DNA of 33,300 nucleotides, from NCBI GenBank assembly GCA_001782075.1, contig MFNO01000030.1, positions 1 through 33,300 of the forward strand. Reading direction: 5' to 3'. This DNA is from Candidatus Levybacteria bacterium RIFCSPHIGHO2_01_FULL_38_26 (GTDB taxonomy: Bacteria; Patescibacteriota; Microgenomatia; Levybacterales; UBA12049). Below are positions 32,332 through 33,300 of this stretch, in pieces. The translations under genes were made by a program, and so were the position numbers. A model generated the notes under the pieces. The model ran no database searches. It worked only from the letters and a program-made list of their open reading frames with translations, and had not been told where the DNA came from. How positions within the stretch are numbered: the first letter of the stretch is position 1; each line of letters begins with the position of its first letter.

Positions 32332-32934
32332 TTATGACCTTATGTAGAGAAGATAGGGAATAGTACCCAATAGATTAACAGCGCTTGCCAGGAAAAACAA
32401 TATTTGAAAACCATACTGACTGGCTATAAAACCCCCAACAACTCCAGCAAGTGCCATACTGAAAAAATGGGTCGCGTCATAAACACCCCATTCAGTAGGC
32501 TCTTTATCTTTATCCAAGTGAGTTGAAAAAAGCGCGTGTTTTGCAGGAGAACCGATCCCCAAGCCAACTCCAGCCATACCGTAAAAAACAAAAAGAGGAA
32601 AAACAGTGTTGGAAAAAGCGAAACCCAAATACGAAAGGCTCATTATGACCATTCCCATTATGACAAATAAAATTCTTTTGGCTTCCGGGATTTTTGATAA
32701 ATAACGACAAATAACAAGCTCCGCAAAAACTCTTGATATAAGAAAAAAACTAAAAGCAGAAGCCGCAATTTGCACATTACCCCCTTGCACGTTATCTACA
32801 ACAAATATAGCAAAAATGGGAACAATAAAATTATAGGCGGACCAAAGAAGCGTTTCTGAGATGATAAATGCCTTGACCACTGGATTTACTTGAAAATGAG
32901 AAGGATTTCTCCCAATAAACTGATCTTTTAGCAT
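32332..32934 (-). CDS. half-size MFS transporter-like protein
   Basis: A 200-aa protein with six predicted membrane helices, corresponding to the N-terminal half of a major facilitator (FIISETLLWSAYNFIVPIFA, VNPVVKAFI, FYGMAGVGLGIGSPAKHALF, FFSMALAGVVGGFIASQYGF). It ends at a normal stop. The second half is absent, and downstream DNA converges with purM in a 24-base gap. Either a natural 6-TM protein that dimerises or a truncated gene. A promoter TTGTAA-18-TAAGAT lies eight bases before the ATG. The substrate is unknown. Confidence 0.7.
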   Translation of the reverse strand: MLKDQFIGRNPSHFQVNPVVKAFIISETLLWSAYNFIVPIFAIFVVDNVQGGNVQIAASAFSFFLISRVFAELVICRYLSKIPEAKRILFVIMGMVIMSLSYLGFAFSNTVFPLFVFYGMAGVGLGIGSPAKHALFSTHLDKDKEPTEWGVYDATHFFSMALAGVVGGFIASQYGFQILFFLASAVNLLGTIPYLLYIRS

Positions 32935-32940
32935 CTAAAT

Positions 32941-33300
32941 TTATCTTAGCAGCAAAGCTTCGGAAATTACAAGAGGATATGTCTGAATCGCACTCTTTGC
33001 TTCGTATACAGACAATTTGAGATTCTCGCCGTCATAAATAAATTCAAAAATAACCGGATTTTTTTTATTGTTTGTTATATACAAATTTTGCCTAGCGTTT
33101 GCCGTTACATGACCCGGATAACTATAAATCGAAACGCCGAACTCTTTTGAAATCTCTGGAATTACCGCAAAGTCATGGCTGGTTGGAGCGTACGCGTCAA
33201 GCCCGGCTGTTTTTGCCGCCAAATAGATAAGAGAAGCCAAATGACATACTCCATTGCCCATAAGATAGCCGTCGGATTTAAATCCTTCCTGATGGTTAAA
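32941..33300 (-). CDS. VanW-like protein, C-terminal part (continues past window)
   Basis: The frame is open through the right edge; residues before the Met at 33261 read FNHQEGFKSDGYL, so the gene begins outside the window and that Met is internal. GYLMGNGVCHLASLIYLAAK then TAGLDAYAPTSHDFAVIP matches the VanW core (GGGVCQ.STTLYNA...AGL...R..H). It is followed by NLYITNNKKNPVIFEFIYDG, the typical N-terminal beta strand of the G5-adjacent part. VanW-type proteins are surface or cell-wall associated; function is unsettled. Cys-His residues are present (CH in GNGVCH). Confidence 0.75.
   Translation of the reverse strand, partial: FNHQEGFKSDGYLMGNGVCHLASLIYLAAKTAGLDAYAPTSHDFAVIPEISKEFGVSIYSYPGHVTANARQNLYITNNKKNPVIFEFIYDGENLKLSVYEAKSAIQTYPLVISEALLLR
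32943..32972 (-). promoter_or_regulatory. promoter for the half-MFS gene
   Basis: TTGTAA (32972-32967), 18 bp, TAAGAT (32948-32943), then eight bases to the ATG at 32934. Overlaps the end of the VanW-like gene. Confidence 0.4.

Noticed and set aside
1-33300. Alternative genetic code with UGA as glycine (SR1/Gracilibacteria)
   Set aside because: TGA ends several intact conserved genes at the expected length (purB, purC, purQ, DUF5674), so it is a stop here.
1-33300. CRISPR array
   Set aside because: No regularly spaced direct repeats with unique spacers were seen; the only direct repeat pair (6771-6794) has a 4-base spacing.

Overview
The window looks like part of a small-genome, AT-rich bacterium of the Candidate Phyla Radiation (Patescibacteria, probably the Microgenomates side). 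The reasons are short intergenic gaps, many small proteins of CPR type (DUF5674 and its partner, PsbP-like lipoprotein-like domain, cupredoxin without Cys), a cupin-type phosphoglucose isomerase, tRNAs with no encoded CCA, and an interspersed palindromic repeat of the kind common in these genomes. TGA is used as an ordinary stop, so the SR1/Gracilibacteria code does not apply. Lineage is an inference from gene content; no rRNA is present.

Layout. 1-3072: housekeeping genes (RarA ATPase cut by the left edge, an rRNA-type methyltransferase, Obg GTPase). 3174-3839: an anchored PsbP-like protein. 3853-6007: a minus-strand accessory run (YdeI-like, a frameshifted VOC protein, a RibD/DHFR-like reductase, DUF1428, and the tail of a second VOC gene) that looks acquired and partly decayed. 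6130-7614: CPR small proteins, including a coupled DUF5674/helical pair, then tRNA-His. 7810-10344: two exported Cys/His-rich paralogues, the second fused to a cupredoxin. 10376-12314: rhomboid, PPC-domain protein and PHP phosphoesterase. 12352-15216: small membrane proteins, transaldolase, a lone receiver domain and four more tRNAs. 15246-19325: an insertion-like region bounded by a truncated and a complete copy of a glycerophosphodiesterase gene, holding a large transglutaminase-like protein and two small unknowns. 19338-20306: a D,D-carboxypeptidase. 20497-32307: cupin-type PGI followed by a tightly coupled purine operon, purB-K-E-C-SL-Q-(N-like)-HAD-P-loop-M. 32332-33300: half-size MFS protein and the C-terminal part of a VanW-type protein.

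How it works together. The purine run covers FGAR amidation through SAICAR lyase and includes an atypical formyltransferase; purF, purD and purH are not in the window. Two non-canonical members (a HAD phosphatase related to archaeal EhaR and an AAA_28-like P-loop protein) lie inside the operon with near-zero spacing, so they are good candidates for purine-linked functions. Most first genes have a -10 hexamer (often TGATAAAAT or TGATATAAT) only 6 to 10 bases before the start codon, which predicts leaderless mRNAs. Several internal genes instead carry strong Shine-Dalgarno sequences.
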